Positions 36,479-44,773 of a stretch of 64,000 nucleotides of DNA are shown in pieces. The notes beneath the pieces are model-generated. The model ran no database searches. It saw only the letters and a list, made by a program, of their open reading frames with translations, and was not told where the DNA came from. Origin of the DNA: Tagaea sp965279565 (GTDB lineage: Bacteria > Pseudomonadota > Alphaproteobacteria > CACIAM-22H2). How positions within the stretch are numbered: the stretch's first letter is position 1; each line of letters opens with the position of its first letter. Location of the stretch: NCBI GenBank assembly GCA_965279565.1, contig OZ257249.1, positions 62,001 to 126,000 of the forward strand. The letters run 5' to 3'. The position numbers and the translations under genes were made by a program.

Positions 36479-38515
36479 ATGAGCGCCGCACCCCAGACCG
36501 TTCCGACGACCGCACCGATCCCCCTCAGCGACAGGCAGACCCCGGCGCATGCGCGCCTGGCCAACGCGATCCGCGCTTTGTCGATGGACGCGGTGGAGAA
36601 GGCGAAATCCGGCCATCCCGGCATGCCGATGGGCATGGCCGACGTCGCGACCGTGCTGTGGGGCAAGCACCTGAAGTTCGACCCCACCGCGCCCGACTGG
36701 GCCGACCGCGACCGCTTCGTGCTGTCCGCCGGCCACGGCTCGATGCTGCTCTATTCGCTGCTGCACCTGACCGGCTATGCCGACATGACGATGGCGGAGA
36801 TCGAGCGCTTCCGGCAGCTCGGTGCCAAGACCGCCGGCCATCCCGAATTCGGCCACGCGTCCGGCATCGAGACGACGACCGGCCCGCTCGGCCAGGGCCT
36901 TGCGAACGCGGTCGGCATGGCGCTCGCCGAACGCCTGCTCGCGGCGCGCTATGGCGACGCCGTGGTCGACCACCACACCTACGTCATCGCCGGCGACGGC
37001 TGCCTGATGGAGGGCATCAGCCACGAGGCGATCTCGCTGGCGGGCCATCTGCGTCTGTCGAAGCTGGTCGTGCTGTTCGACGATAACGCGATCTCGATCG
37101 ACGGACCGACCGACCTTGCCGTCACCGACGACCAGGTCGCGCGCTTCAAGGCGTGCGGCTGGAACGCGGTCGCGATCGACGGCCACGATCCCGCGGCCAT
37201 CGACGCGGCGCTGACGGCCGCGAAGACGAGCGACCGGCCGACGATGATCGCGTGCAAGACGACGATCGGCTACGGCGCGCCCACCAAGGCGGGCACGGCC
37301 GGCAGTCACGGCGCTCCGCTCGGCGGCACGGAAATCGAAGGGGCGCGCAAGCGTCTGGGCTGGACGGCTGCACCCTTCCAGATCCCGGCCGACATCCTGA
37401 CCGAATGGCGCGGCTTCGGTGCCGCCGGTGCCGCCAAGCGCGCGGCGTGGGAACGGCGCGTGGCCAAGCTCGAGCCCGCCCAGCGCGCGGAATTCCGCCG
37501 CGTGCTCGACGGCAAGCTGCCCAAGACGTGGCTCGACGCGTGCGCCGCGTACAAGGAAAAGCTCGCCGCCGACAAGCCGAACATCGCCACGCGCGTCTCC
37601 TCGCAGAACGCGCTCGACGTGCTGACCGCCGCGATTCCCGAACTGGTCGGCGGCTCGGCCGACCTGACGGGCTCGAACAACACCAAGGCGAAGGCGCAGG
37701 GCATCGTGAAGCCCGGCAGCTTCGCGGGCAGCTACATCCACTATGGCGTGCGCGAGCACGGCATGGCGGCCGCGATGAACGGCATCGCGCTCCACGGGGG
37801 CCTCATCCCCTATGGCGGCACGTTCTTCGTGTTCACCGACTATTGCCGCCCGTCGATCCGGCTGTCGGCGCTGATGGGCCAGCGCGTGGTCTATGTGATG
37901 ACGCACGATTCCATCGGCCTTGGCGAAGACGGCCCGACGCACCAGCCGGTCGAGCATCTGGCCGCGATGCGTTCGATGCCGAATGTCTGGACGATCCGCC
38001 CGGCCGACGCGGTCGAGGCGCTCGAAGCCTGGCAGATCGCCATCGCGCGCGCCGACGGGCCTAGCGTGCTGTGCCTGACGCGCCAGAACCTGCCCACGCT
38101 GCGCACCGTGCACACGGCCGAGAATCTCTCGGCCAAGGGCGCCTACGTGGTGGCGGAGGCCGACGGCGAACGCCAGGCCACGCTCATCGCGACGGGTTCG
38201 GAAGTGATGCTGGCGATGGAAGCGCGCAAGCTGCTCGCCGCCGAGGGCATCAAGGCCGCCGTCGTGTCGATGCCCTGCTCGCAGGTCTTCGACCGGCAGA
38301 CGGCCAAGTACCGCAAGGAAGTGATGGGCCCGTCGCGCACGCCGCGCATCGTGTGCGAAGCCGGCCTCGAATTCGGCTGGGAGCGCTATATCGACGGCAA
38401 GGGTGCGTTCGTCGGCATGACGGGCTTCGGCGCGTCGGCCCCCGCCCCCGACCTTTACAAGCATTTCGGCATCACCGCCGAGGCGATCGCCGCCGCCGCG
38501 AAGAAACTGGTCTGA
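36479..38515 (+). CDS. tkt: Transketolase
   Basis: A 678-residue thiamine-diphosphate enzyme of the pentose phosphate/Calvin pathways. Motifs are ANAIRALSMDAVEKAKSGHPGMPMGMADVA, TGPLGQGLANAVGMALAERL, the ThDP/Mg site VIAGDGCLMEGISHEA, FDDNAISIDGPT, RVSSQNALDVL-like SSQNALDVLTAA, and HDSIGLGEDGPTHQPVEHLAAMRSMPN with catalytic His. The ATG at 36479 is followed by about 25 poorly conserved residues before the family start. gap follows after 22 bases, so the two are probably co-transcribed. Confidence 0.96.
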   Translation: MSAAPQTVPTTAPIPLSDRQTPAHARLANAIRALSMDAVEKAKSGHPGMPMGMADVATVLWGKHLKFDPTAPDWADRDRFVLSAGHGSMLLYSLLHLTGYADMTMAEIERFRQLGAKTAGHPEFGHASGIETTTGPLGQGLANAVGMALAERLLAARYGDAVVDHHTYVIAGDGCLMEGISHEAISLAGHLRLSKLVVLFDDNAISIDGPTDLAVTDDQVARFKACGWNAVAIDGHDPAAIDAALTAAKTSDRPTMIACKTTIGYGAPTKAGTAGSHGAPLGGTEIEGARKRLGWTAAPFQIPADILTEWRGFGAAGAAKRAAWERRVAKLEPAQRAEFRRVLDGKLPKTWLDACAAYKEKLAADKPNIATRVSSQNALDVLTAAIPELVGGSADLTGSNNTKAKAQGIVKPGSFAGSYIHYGVREHGMAAAMNGIALHGGLIPYGGTFFVFTDYCRPSIRLSALMGQRVVYVMTHDSIGLGEDGPTHQPVEHLAAMRSMPNVWTIRPADAVEALEAWQIAIARADGPSVLCLTRQNLPTLRTVHTAENLSAKGAYVVAEADGERQATLIATGSEVMLAMEARKLLAAEGIKAAVVSMPCSQVFDRQTAKYRKEVMGPSRTPRIVCEAGLEFGWERYIDGKGAFVGMTGFGASAPAPDLYKHFGITAEAIAAAAKKLV

Positions 38516-38537
38516 TACGCTAGGGAGACAACCAAAC

Positions 38538-39545
38538 ATGGCCGTCAAAGTCGCAATCAACGGGTTCGGGCGCATCGGTCGCCTCGTGCTGCGCGCGCTC
38601 GTGGAATCGGGTCGCACCGATCTCGAGGTCGTCGGCATCAACGATCTGGGCCCCGTCAAGTCGAACGCGCACCTGCTGAAGCACGATTCGGTGCACGGGC
38701 TGCTGACGAAGACGATCACGACGGGCGACGACTGGATGGATGTGGGCCGCGGCCAGATCAAGGTCACCGCCGAGCGCGACCCGGCCAAGCTGCCGTGGAA
38801 GGAACTGGGCGTCGACATCGTGATGGAATGCACGGGCATCTTCACGAAGCGCGAGCAGGCCGCCAAGCACATCGAGGCGGGTGCGAAGAAGGTGCTCGTC
38901 TCGGCCCCGGCCGACGGCGTGGATCTCACGGTCGTCTATGGCGTCAACCACGACAAGCTCAAGGCCGAGCACACGATCGTCTCGAACGCGAGCTGCACGA
39001 CCAACTGCCTCGCCCCCGTCGCCTTCGTCCTGCACGAGGCGTTCGGGATCGAGAAGGGCTACATGACGACGATCCACGCCTACACGGGCGACCAGAGCAC
39101 CGTCGACACGCTGCACAAGGACCTGCGCCGCGCGCGCGCCGCAGCACTTTCGATGATCCCGACCTCGACCGGTGCGGCCAAGGCCGTGGGCCTCGTGCTG
39201 CCGGAGCTGAAGGGCAAGCTCGACGGCACGTCGATCCGCGTGCCGACGCCCAACGTGTCGGTGATCGACTTCAAGTTCGTCTCGAAGCGCAACGTGACGA
39301 TCGACGAGGTCAACAAGGCCATCCTCGCCGCCTCGCAGGGCCGCCTCAAGGGCATCCTCGAGACGACGACCGAAGAGCTCGTCTCGATGGACTTCAACCA
39401 CAACCCGGCAAGCTCGACCGTCGACCTGACGCAGACTCAGGTCGTCGAGGGCAACCTCGTGCGCGTGATGAGCTGGTACGACAACGAGTGGGGCTTCTCC
39501 AACCGCATGTCGGACACGGCCGCCGCGATGGCGAAGCTGGGCTGA
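38538..39545 (+). CDS. gap: Glyceraldehyde-3-phosphate dehydrogenase, type I
   Basis: A 335-residue glycolytic dehydrogenase. It has the NAD-binding VAINGFGRIGRLVLRA, the catalytic ASCTTNCLAP with Cys153, HAYTGDQSTVDTLHKDLRRARAAALSMIPTSTGAA, and the C-terminal SWYDNEWGFSNRM. AGGGAG precedes the ATG. No pgk follows: the next gene is an intradiol-dioxygenase-like protein one base downstream. Confidence 0.97.
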   Translation: MAVKVAINGFGRIGRLVLRALVESGRTDLEVVGINDLGPVKSNAHLLKHDSVHGLLTKTITTGDDWMDVGRGQIKVTAERDPAKLPWKELGVDIVMECTGIFTKREQAAKHIEAGAKKVLVSAPADGVDLTVVYGVNHDKLKAEHTIVSNASCTTNCLAPVAFVLHEAFGIEKGYMTTIHAYTGDQSTVDTLHKDLRRARAAALSMIPTSTGAAKAVGLVLPELKGKLDGTSIRVPTPNVSVIDFKFVSKRNVTIDEVNKAILAASQGRLKGILETTTEELVSMDFNHNPASSTVDLTQTQVVEGNLVRVMSWYDNEWGFSNRMSDTAAAMAKLG

Positions 39546-39546
39546 C

Positions 39547-40134
39547 ATGCACGGGCGGCGCGCGTTCCTCGCCGTCGCGGGCACGCTCGGGGTCGGCCTC
39601 GCCGCCGGCCCCGGTGCCGCCCAGACCCGTCTTGCGCCCACGCCGGCCGACGCCGAAGGGCCGTTCTATCCGACCCGCCTGCCGGCCGATGCCGATTCCG
39701 ACCTGGTCCGGCTGGCCGGTGCGACCCGCGAGGCGGAGGGCCGGCACCTCCACATCCGCGGCGCCGTGCGCGCGAGCGACGGCACGCCGCTCGCCGGTGC
39801 CACGGTCGAGATCTGGCAGACCGACGCGCGCGGCAATTACATCCATCCGCAAGGGGCCATCTCCGGCCCGCGCGACGAGGCCTTCCAGGGCTATGGCCGG
39901 GCGGTCGCGGATGCGGCGGGTGCCTATTCCTTCCGCACGATCCTGCCGGTCGCCTATCGCGGCCGCCCGCCGCACGTGCATTTCCGCGTCACGGCCGCCG
40001 GGCGGCGGACCTTGACCACGCAGCTCTATTTCGTGCCGGGTTCGGCACGCCCCGAACTGACGGTGCCGCCGGTGGCACTCGCCGGCGCCGGACCGGACGC
40101 CCTGCTGTCGGCCTTCGACATCGTTCTGGCCTAG
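39547..40134 (+). CDS. Exported intradiol ring-cleavage dioxygenase-like protein (protocatechuate 3,4-dioxygenase fold)
   Basis: A 195-residue protein with a Tat-like start (GRRAFLAVAGTLGVGLAAGPGAAQ, residues 3-26). The domain matches the beta-sandwich of non-haem Fe(III) dioxygenases: AEGPFYP, LHIRGAVRASDGTPLAGATVEIWQTDARGNY and GRPPHVHFRV. Likely iron ligands are Tyr in GNYIHP, Tyr in AYRGRPP, and the two His of PHVHF. Members cleave catechols, but the exported, small members have unknown substrates. It follows gap after one base, an odd pairing. Confidence 0.8.
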   Translation: MHGRRAFLAVAGTLGVGLAAGPGAAQTRLAPTPADAEGPFYPTRLPADADSDLVRLAGATREAEGRHLHIRGAVRASDGTPLAGATVEIWQTDARGNYIHPQGAISGPRDEAFQGYGRAVADAAGAYSFRTILPVAYRGRPPHVHFRVTAAGRRTLTTQLYFVPGSARPELTVPPVALAGAGPDALLSAFDIVLA

Positions 40135-40163
40135 CCGGAGCCGAGCGGCTAGTTTCCGGCCGC

Positions 40164-40490
40164 ATGGACATCCTGCGCATTCGCGGCCTTGAAGACGGGC
40201 GCGCGGCCCTCGCCGCGGCGAAGGTGCTTGGGGAAATCGTGGCGATCGCCAGCATCCCCGACGGCGCGGTTTCGGCCGGCGCCTCGTGGTTCGCCGCGTT
40301 GGCGGCCCAGCTCGACCGGGAATTCCCCGGCACGCTTGCCGACGCGATCCTCGATTGCGGCGACAGCCCGGCGGCGGCACTGGGTGCGCTGCGCAGCGGC
40401 ATCGCGTCGATCCGCTACGACGGCCCCGACCGCGCGCGGATGGAAGCGCTCGCCGCGTCGCTGGGCGCGAAGGTCGTGCCGCATGGCTGA
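40164..40490 (+). CDS. Small protein of unknown function upstream of epmA
   Basis: A 108-residue protein without recognised domain. It is alanine-rich and alternates helices and strands (KVLGEIVAIASIPDGAVSAG, LADAILDCGDSPAAALGALRSGIASIRYDG, LGAKVVPHG, each quoted in short pieces), like a small alpha/beta fold; the DCGDSPAAALGALR turn resembles nucleotide- or sugar-binding loops but is not diagnostic. It overlaps epmA by 8 bases, so the two are probably translated together. Confidence 0.65.
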   Translation: MDILRIRGLEDGRAALAAAKVLGEIVAIASIPDGAVSAGASWFAALAAQLDREFPGTLADAILDCGDSPAAALGALRSGIASIRYDGPDRARMEALAASLGAKVVPHG

Positions 40491-41592
40491 TCCCGTCGCC
40501 AAGCTCGGCCCCGCCCCGTGGTGGCGCCCGGACCGGTTCGCCATGCGCCGCGAGAATCTCGCCAAGCGCCAGCAGGTCCTGCGCGCCACCCGCGCGTTCT
40601 TCGAAGGTGCCGGCTTCGACGAGGTCGAAACGCCGTCGCTGCAGGTCTCGCCCGGCATGGAGCCGCATCTGATGGCGTTCCAGACCGTGCTGCGCGATCC
40701 GGGCGAGCGGCTGACGCGGAGGCTCTATCTGCACACGAGCCCCGAATTCGCGATGAAGAAGCTGCTCGCGGCGGGCATGACGAAGATCTGGCAGCTCGCG
40801 CGCTGCTATCGCAACGCCGAGCGTTCGGCCACGCACCATCCCGAATTCGCGATGCTGGAATGGTATCGCGCGGACGCGGACTACACGGCCCTGATGGACG
40901 ATTGCGAAGGCCTGCTGCGCGCCGCCGCGCGCGCGGTCGGGATCGAGCGGTTCGAGCGCGGCACGAACGCGTCGAACCCGTTCGGCCCGTTCGAGCGGAT
41001 GACGGTCGCCGAGGCCTTCGCGCGCTATTGCGGGCTCGACCTGCTGGCGGCGGCCCCCGACCCGACACGCGAGGGCGACGACGTGGCCGCCCTCGACCGG
41101 CTTGCCGCCGCGGCCCGGCCGCTCAACATGGTCCCGCATGCCGGCGACCGCTGGGACGATTTCTTCTTCCGCCTGTTCTTCGAGCATGTCGAGAACCGGC
41201 TGGGCATGGTGCGCCCGACGATCCTCTATGACTGGCCCATCGCGATGGCCGCACTGGCGCGCGCCAAGCCCGGCGAGCCGCGCGTGGCGGAGCGCTTCGA
41301 GCTTTACGTGTGCGGCGTGGAACTCGCCAACGCGTTCGGCGAACTGACCGACGCGTCGGAGCAGCGCCGCCGCTTCGAGGCCGACCAGGCGCTGAAGGCC
41401 AGGCTCTATCGCGAGCGCTATCCGATCGACGAGGATTTCCTCGCCGCCCTCGCCCACGGCCTGCCGCCGTCGGCGGGCATCGCGCTGGGCTTCGACCGGC
41501 TCGTGATGCTGTGCACGGGGGCGAGCCATATCGAGGACACGATCTGGGCGCCGGTCGCACTCGCCGGCTTCGACGATCCGGGGGCGCGCTGA
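40483..41592 (+). CDS. epmA: EF-P lysine-lysyltransferase EpmA (PoxA/GenX)
   Basis: A 369-residue class II lysyl-tRNA synthetase paralogue without the tRNA-binding domain. It ligates beta-lysine to the conserved lysine of EF-P. Motif 1 is FFEGAGFDEVETPSLQVSPG, motif 2 is IWQLARCYRNAERSATHHPEFAMLEWY, and motif 3 is GLPPSAGIALGFDRLVML. The order epmA-epmB with a one-base overlap, and efp in the same window, support the role. Length and domain content fit EpmA rather than LysS. Confidence 0.93.
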   Translation: MADPVAKLGPAPWWRPDRFAMRRENLAKRQQVLRATRAFFEGAGFDEVETPSLQVSPGMEPHLMAFQTVLRDPGERLTRRLYLHTSPEFAMKKLLAAGMTKIWQLARCYRNAERSATHHPEFAMLEWYRADADYTALMDDCEGLLRAAARAVGIERFERGTNASNPFGPFERMTVAEAFARYCGLDLLAAAPDPTREGDDVAALDRLAAAARPLNMVPHAGDRWDDFFFRLFFEHVENRLGMVRPTILYDWPIAMAALARAKPGEPRVAERFELYVCGVELANAFGELTDASEQRRRFEADQALKARLYRERYPIDEDFLAALAHGLPPSAGIALGFDRLVMLCTGASHIEDTIWAPVALAGFDDPGAR

Positions 41593-42638
41593 TGGACGGC
41601 AGCCAGCGCCGCACGCTTCGCACGGCCGCCGACCTCGCGCGCGAGGGGCTTTCCGTCGATCCGAAGATCGAGACGGTGGCCGCGCGCTATGCCATCGCGG
41701 TCACGCCGCACGTGCTCGACCTGATCGACCGCGCCGATCCTGCCGACCCAGTCGCCGCCCAGTACGTGCCGACCGCCGCCGAACTGGTCGCGACGCCCGA
41801 AGAACGCGCCGATCCCATCGGCGACGACGCGCACAGCCCCGTGAAAGGCATCGTCCACCGCTATGCCGACCGCGCGTTGCTGAAGCCCACGCATGCCTGC
41901 GCGGTCTATTGCCGCTTCTGCTTCCGGCGCGAGATGGTCGGCCCCGGCGGTGCCGCACTGGATGCCGACGAGTTGGCGCAGGCTGTGGCGCATATCCGCG
42001 CCACGCCGGCGATCCGCGAGGTGATCCTGACCGGCGGCGATCCGCTGATCCTCAGTGCCCGCCGCCTTGCCCCGCTGCTGGCCGAGCTTGCGGCCATCGA
42101 ACATGTCGACTGGATCCGCATCCACAGCCGCATCCCCGTCGCGGACCCGAGCCGCATCACCGACGAACTTGTCGCCGCACTCAAGACGAGCAAGGCCGTC
42201 TGGGTCGCGGTCCACGTGAACCACGCGAACGAGCTTTCGCCCGAAGCACTCGCCGCATGCGCGAAGCTCGTCGATGCCGGCATTCCGCTCGTCGGCCAGA
42301 CCGTGTTGCTGAAGGGCGTCAACGACGACGCCGACACGCTCGATGCGCTGTTCCGCGCGCTGACGAAGAACCGCATCAAGCCCTATTACCTGCATCACGG
42401 CGACCTCGCCCCCGGCACGTCGCATTTCCGCACGACGCTGGCCCACGGCCAGGGACTGATGCGCGAACTGCGCGCGCGCCTCTCCGGCCTCGCCCAACCG
42501 GTCTACGTGCTCGACATCCCCGGCGGCGCCGGCAAGGTGCCGGTCGGGCCGGCCTATCTTGGCGACGACGGGACGGTCGCGGATCCGGGCGGGCGGAAGC
42601 ACGAATATCCGCTGGATCGGGCGTTGCACAAAAATTAG
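41592..42638 (+). CDS. epmB: EF-P-specific lysine 2,3-aminomutase EpmB (YjeK)
   Basis: A 348-residue radical-SAM enzyme of the KamA/EpmB family. The [4Fe-4S] motif CX3CX2C is at Cys103, Cys107 and Cys110 (ACAVYCRFCFRREM). VILTGGDPLIL and DWIRIHSRIPVADP are family motifs. PLP lysine is likely in the C-terminal part near GGAGKVP. It makes (R)-beta-lysine for EpmA. It is shorter than fermentative KamA (about 415-440 residues), which supports EpmB. It overlaps epmA (TGATG). Confidence 0.92.
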   Translation: MDGSQRRTLRTAADLAREGLSVDPKIETVAARYAIAVTPHVLDLIDRADPADPVAAQYVPTAAELVATPEERADPIGDDAHSPVKGIVHRYADRALLKPTHACAVYCRFCFRREMVGPGGAALDADELAQAVAHIRATPAIREVILTGGDPLILSARRLAPLLAELAAIEHVDWIRIHSRIPVADPSRITDELVAALKTSKAVWVAVHVNHANELSPEALAACAKLVDAGIPLVGQTVLLKGVNDDADTLDALFRALTKNRIKPYYLHHGDLAPGTSHFRTTLAHGQGLMRELRARLSGLAQPVYVLDIPGGAGKVPVGPAYLGDDGTVADPGGRKHEYPLDRALHKN

Positions 42639-42643
42639 GAATA

Positions 42644-42671
42644 TTGACATATAGAACGAAACATGTACATT
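42644..42671 (+). promoter_or_regulatory. Promoter of the putative effector gene
   Basis: TTGACA at 42644-42649 and TACATT at 42666-42671 with a 16-base spacer lie in an AT-rich island between epmB and the gene at 42700. It is one of the best promoter matches in the window. Confidence 0.6.
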
Positions 42672-42699
42672 TCTGGCAACTGCAACCCCGGAGTGTGAC

Positions 42700-44013
42700 A
42701 TGCGCCAGCCCGACTCTCTCCTCGACGATCCCGCTTCCGACTGGTTCGCCCTGTCGGACTTCGCCGGGCGCGGCTTCGACACGCGCCGGGCGGACGCGAT
42801 CAGGCTCGAAGGCATCCTCGCCAACAGCGGCGATCTTGACTTGACCGCGACGGACGGGCCGACGGGCTATTGGGGATCGGCGCTCGATACGGCCGTCCGG
42901 CGCTACCAGAAGCGCAACGGGCTCGCGGTCGATGGCTGGCTACGGCCGGGCGGGCCGACCATCGCGCACATGCGCGACACGCTCGGGTCGGTGCTGGACG
43001 GCTTCGCGCCGCCCACGCCGGACGAGATCGACGCGCACCACGCCTCGCTCGAATCGGACGGCCTGCCGCTGGTTGCGATCTCGCCGAAAGCGGATCTCGC
43101 CCCGATCCCCGGCCTGCCCGACATCGGCGAAGCCGGACGCGGCTCGAACGCCGGCCAGATCGACTGGCTGCTGCGCAACCAGACAGGTCTCGGTACCGTG
43201 CCCGCGCAGTTCGCGCGCTACGTGACGGGGCTGGGCGACGAGGGGCTGGCGCAGACGCGCGACTTCGTCGCGCAGTACGCGGCCCGCCGGCCGGCCGACA
43301 ACGACGCGCTGGTCGCCGGCATCCTGCGCGAACTGCCGGACGACGAGAGCCGCAGCCGCTTCCTCGGCCGTGCACCCGGCTTCATGCATCCGGCCGGCAT
43401 CCGCACGATGGAGTATCGCCCCGAGCGCGACGGCGCACCGGAGGAACATATGCGCGATCTCCTGCTGCGGAGCGGCGAAGCCGGACTGGCGATGCCGGCC
43501 GCCGAGAACGGCGACGCCGCCGCCACCGATCCGCAGTCGGCGCAAGCGCCGGCCGAGCGCCCGCCCCTTGGCCCCGACAAGGCCGCGATCGCGCCGGACG
43601 TCGACACGTTCGCGCGGGATGCGCTGTCGAAAAAATACGTCGGTGAAAGCGTGCATTGCGTTGCGCTGGTCAAGAGCGCGATTCCGAGCCTTGGCGCCAC
43701 GCCGAACTGGCGCGCGGGCGACCCGATCAAGGGGCCGGGCGATCCGCCGCTGCAGCCGGGCACGGCCGTCGCGACGTTTGCGCCGGACCCGACAAAGAAC
43801 GGCGAGCTTCGATATCCGAACAAGCCCACAGGAAACCACGCCGGCCTGTTCATGGGATATGGCGAGGACAAGGGACGGCCGGGCATGTGGCTACTCGACC
43901 AGTCGCGGAATCGGCAACCACAGCAGACCTTCATGCCGTTCGAGCGCGCACCGGGCACGAGCGGTTACACCGCCGGCCAGTTCTCCATCATCCAGCCGCC
44001 TACACGGAAATAG
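42700..44013 (+). CDS. Peptidoglycan-binding protein with C-terminal BPSL0067-type amidase domain; candidate toxic effector
   Basis: A 437-residue protein with three parts. Residues 35-90 form a PG_binding_1-like repeat (RLEGILANSG, GYWGSALDTAVRRYQKRNGL, DGWLRPGG). Residues 100-230 are a helical domain of unknown function (IPGLPDIG, QIDWLLRNQTGLGTVPAQFARYV, RDFVAQYAARRP). Residues 300-437 resemble the BPSL0067/NlpC-like fold, with likely catalytic Cys320 (SVHCVALV), His380 (TGNHAGLF) and Asp400 (WLLDQS). There is no signal peptide. A cell-wall amidase without a signal, next to a secreted partner, suggests a translocated effector. GGAG precedes the ATG. Function is an inference. Confidence 0.75.
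   Translation: MRQPDSLLDDPASDWFALSDFAGRGFDTRRADAIRLEGILANSGDLDLTATDGPTGYWGSALDTAVRRYQKRNGLAVDGWLRPGGPTIAHMRDTLGSVLDGFAPPTPDEIDAHHASLESDGLPLVAISPKADLAPIPGLPDIGEAGRGSNAGQIDWLLRNQTGLGTVPAQFARYVTGLGDEGLAQTRDFVAQYAARRPADNDALVAGILRELPDDESRSRFLGRAPGFMHPAGIRTMEYRPERDGAPEEHMRDLLLRSGEAGLAMPAAENGDAAATDPQSAQAPAERPPLGPDKAAIAPDVDTFARDALSKKYVGESVHCVALVKSAIPSLGATPNWRAGDPIKGPGDPPLQPGTAVATFAPDPTKNGELRYPNKPTGNHAGLFMGYGEDKGRPGMWLLDQSRNRQPQQTFMPFERAPGTSGYTAGQFSIIQPPTRK
42803..42839 (+). repeat. 37-bp direct repeat, copy 1
   Basis: These 37 bases, inside the effector gene, are identical to 44730-44766 and are read in the same codon phase. They mark a recent local duplication or gene conversion. Confidence 0.9.
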
Positions 44014-44021
44014 GAGTCGCT

Positions 44022-44459
44022 ATGCGCGCGATCGTCATTGCGTGTGTTTTGCTGCTGGCGCCTGCGGCCGGCAACTCGGCCTTCGCATGGCCAAAGGAAG
44101 TCGATTGCCCTGCTGTGCATCCGGAAGATGCTTCGTTGCAGTTCATCAACATGACACTCGATCAGAATCAGCCGGGCATCGCGTGGCCGCCCGATAGCGA
44201 TCGGGACATATCGCTCGATCAAGGCTTGATCCAAACGACGACGTTCTACGCGGCTTACCAAATCCTTCGCGATCAGGTGATGATCTGCGAGTACAGCGAG
44301 ACCCGACAGGATGCGCCAATCAGCATCTATCGCTTGACCAAGCTCCCGATATTTCTGCCCGGCATACTGATGCGTTGTGAGGGAATTCTACGGGAAGCAC
44401 CTGGCACTCAACCCATCGACTGGAAGCGCCGCTGGTGCGTCCACGATCCGGACGGATAG
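44022..44459 (+). CDS. Secreted four-cysteine protein, candidate immunity partner
   Basis: A 145-residue protein that I do not recognise. It has a clear Sec signal peptide (IVIACVLLLAPAAGNSAFA, cleavage after about residue 22). The mature part has four cysteines (29, 89, 119, 139), enough for two disulfides, and no transmembrane segment. It starts 8 bases after the effector stop with GGAG 6 bases before the ATG, so it is co-transcribed. Its base composition is clearly lower in GC than all neighbours, suggesting transfer. A periplasmic protein just downstream of a peptidoglycan amidase fits an immunity protein; this is an inference. Confidence 0.7.
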   Translation: MRAIVIACVLLLAPAAGNSAFAWPKEVDCPAVHPEDASLQFINMTLDQNQPGIAWPPDSDRDISLDQGLIQTTTFYAAYQILRDQVMICEYSETRQDAPISIYRLTKLPIFLPGILMRCEGILREAPGTQPIDWKRRWCVHDPDG

Positions 44460-44773
44460 GAACGGTCATGCATCTTGAAATCGGGAACGCAAGCTACGCG
44501 TCGACGTGCCGTCGGCACCGCGTCAACAAACCCGTCCACATACTACAATCATAGGGCGTTGACGAATCGGAACGGTTTCCGGCATTCCCCGCACACACGG
44601 GGAGACGTCCGATCAAGCCAGCCGAATTCAGGAATGCCGCCGTCCCGACCGCAGAGCCTGCGCGCGGCTGGTTCGATTTCGAGGGCGGCATCGGAAGCCG
44701 GCAGGCGAATTCGCGCCAGGATGCGGTCCGGCTCGAAGGCATCCTCGCCAACAGCGGCGATCTTGATCTCGTC
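44460..44773 (+). other. Gap holding the start-less 5' part of the effector paralogue
   Basis: From 44555 to 44773 one frame continues into the ORF at 44774 and resembles the first 35-50 residues of the gene at 42700 (ARGWFDF, then RQDAVRLEGILANSGDLDL). It contains no ATG, GTG or TTG codon after the stop TAG at 44552-44554. A hairpin-forming CCCCGCACACACGGGG lies at 44587-44602. Upstream of that I see nothing else. Confidence 0.6.
44730..44766 (+). repeat. 37-bp direct repeat, copy 2
   Basis: Identical to 42803-42839 and in the same reading phase; it lies just before the GTG at 44774. Confidence 0.9.

Noticed and set aside
44585..44605. TTCCCCGCACACACGGGGA resembles a type I-E CRISPR repeat
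   Set aside because: Only one copy is present, with no spacer array or cas genes; it is a short GC hairpin inside the decayed paralogue frame.
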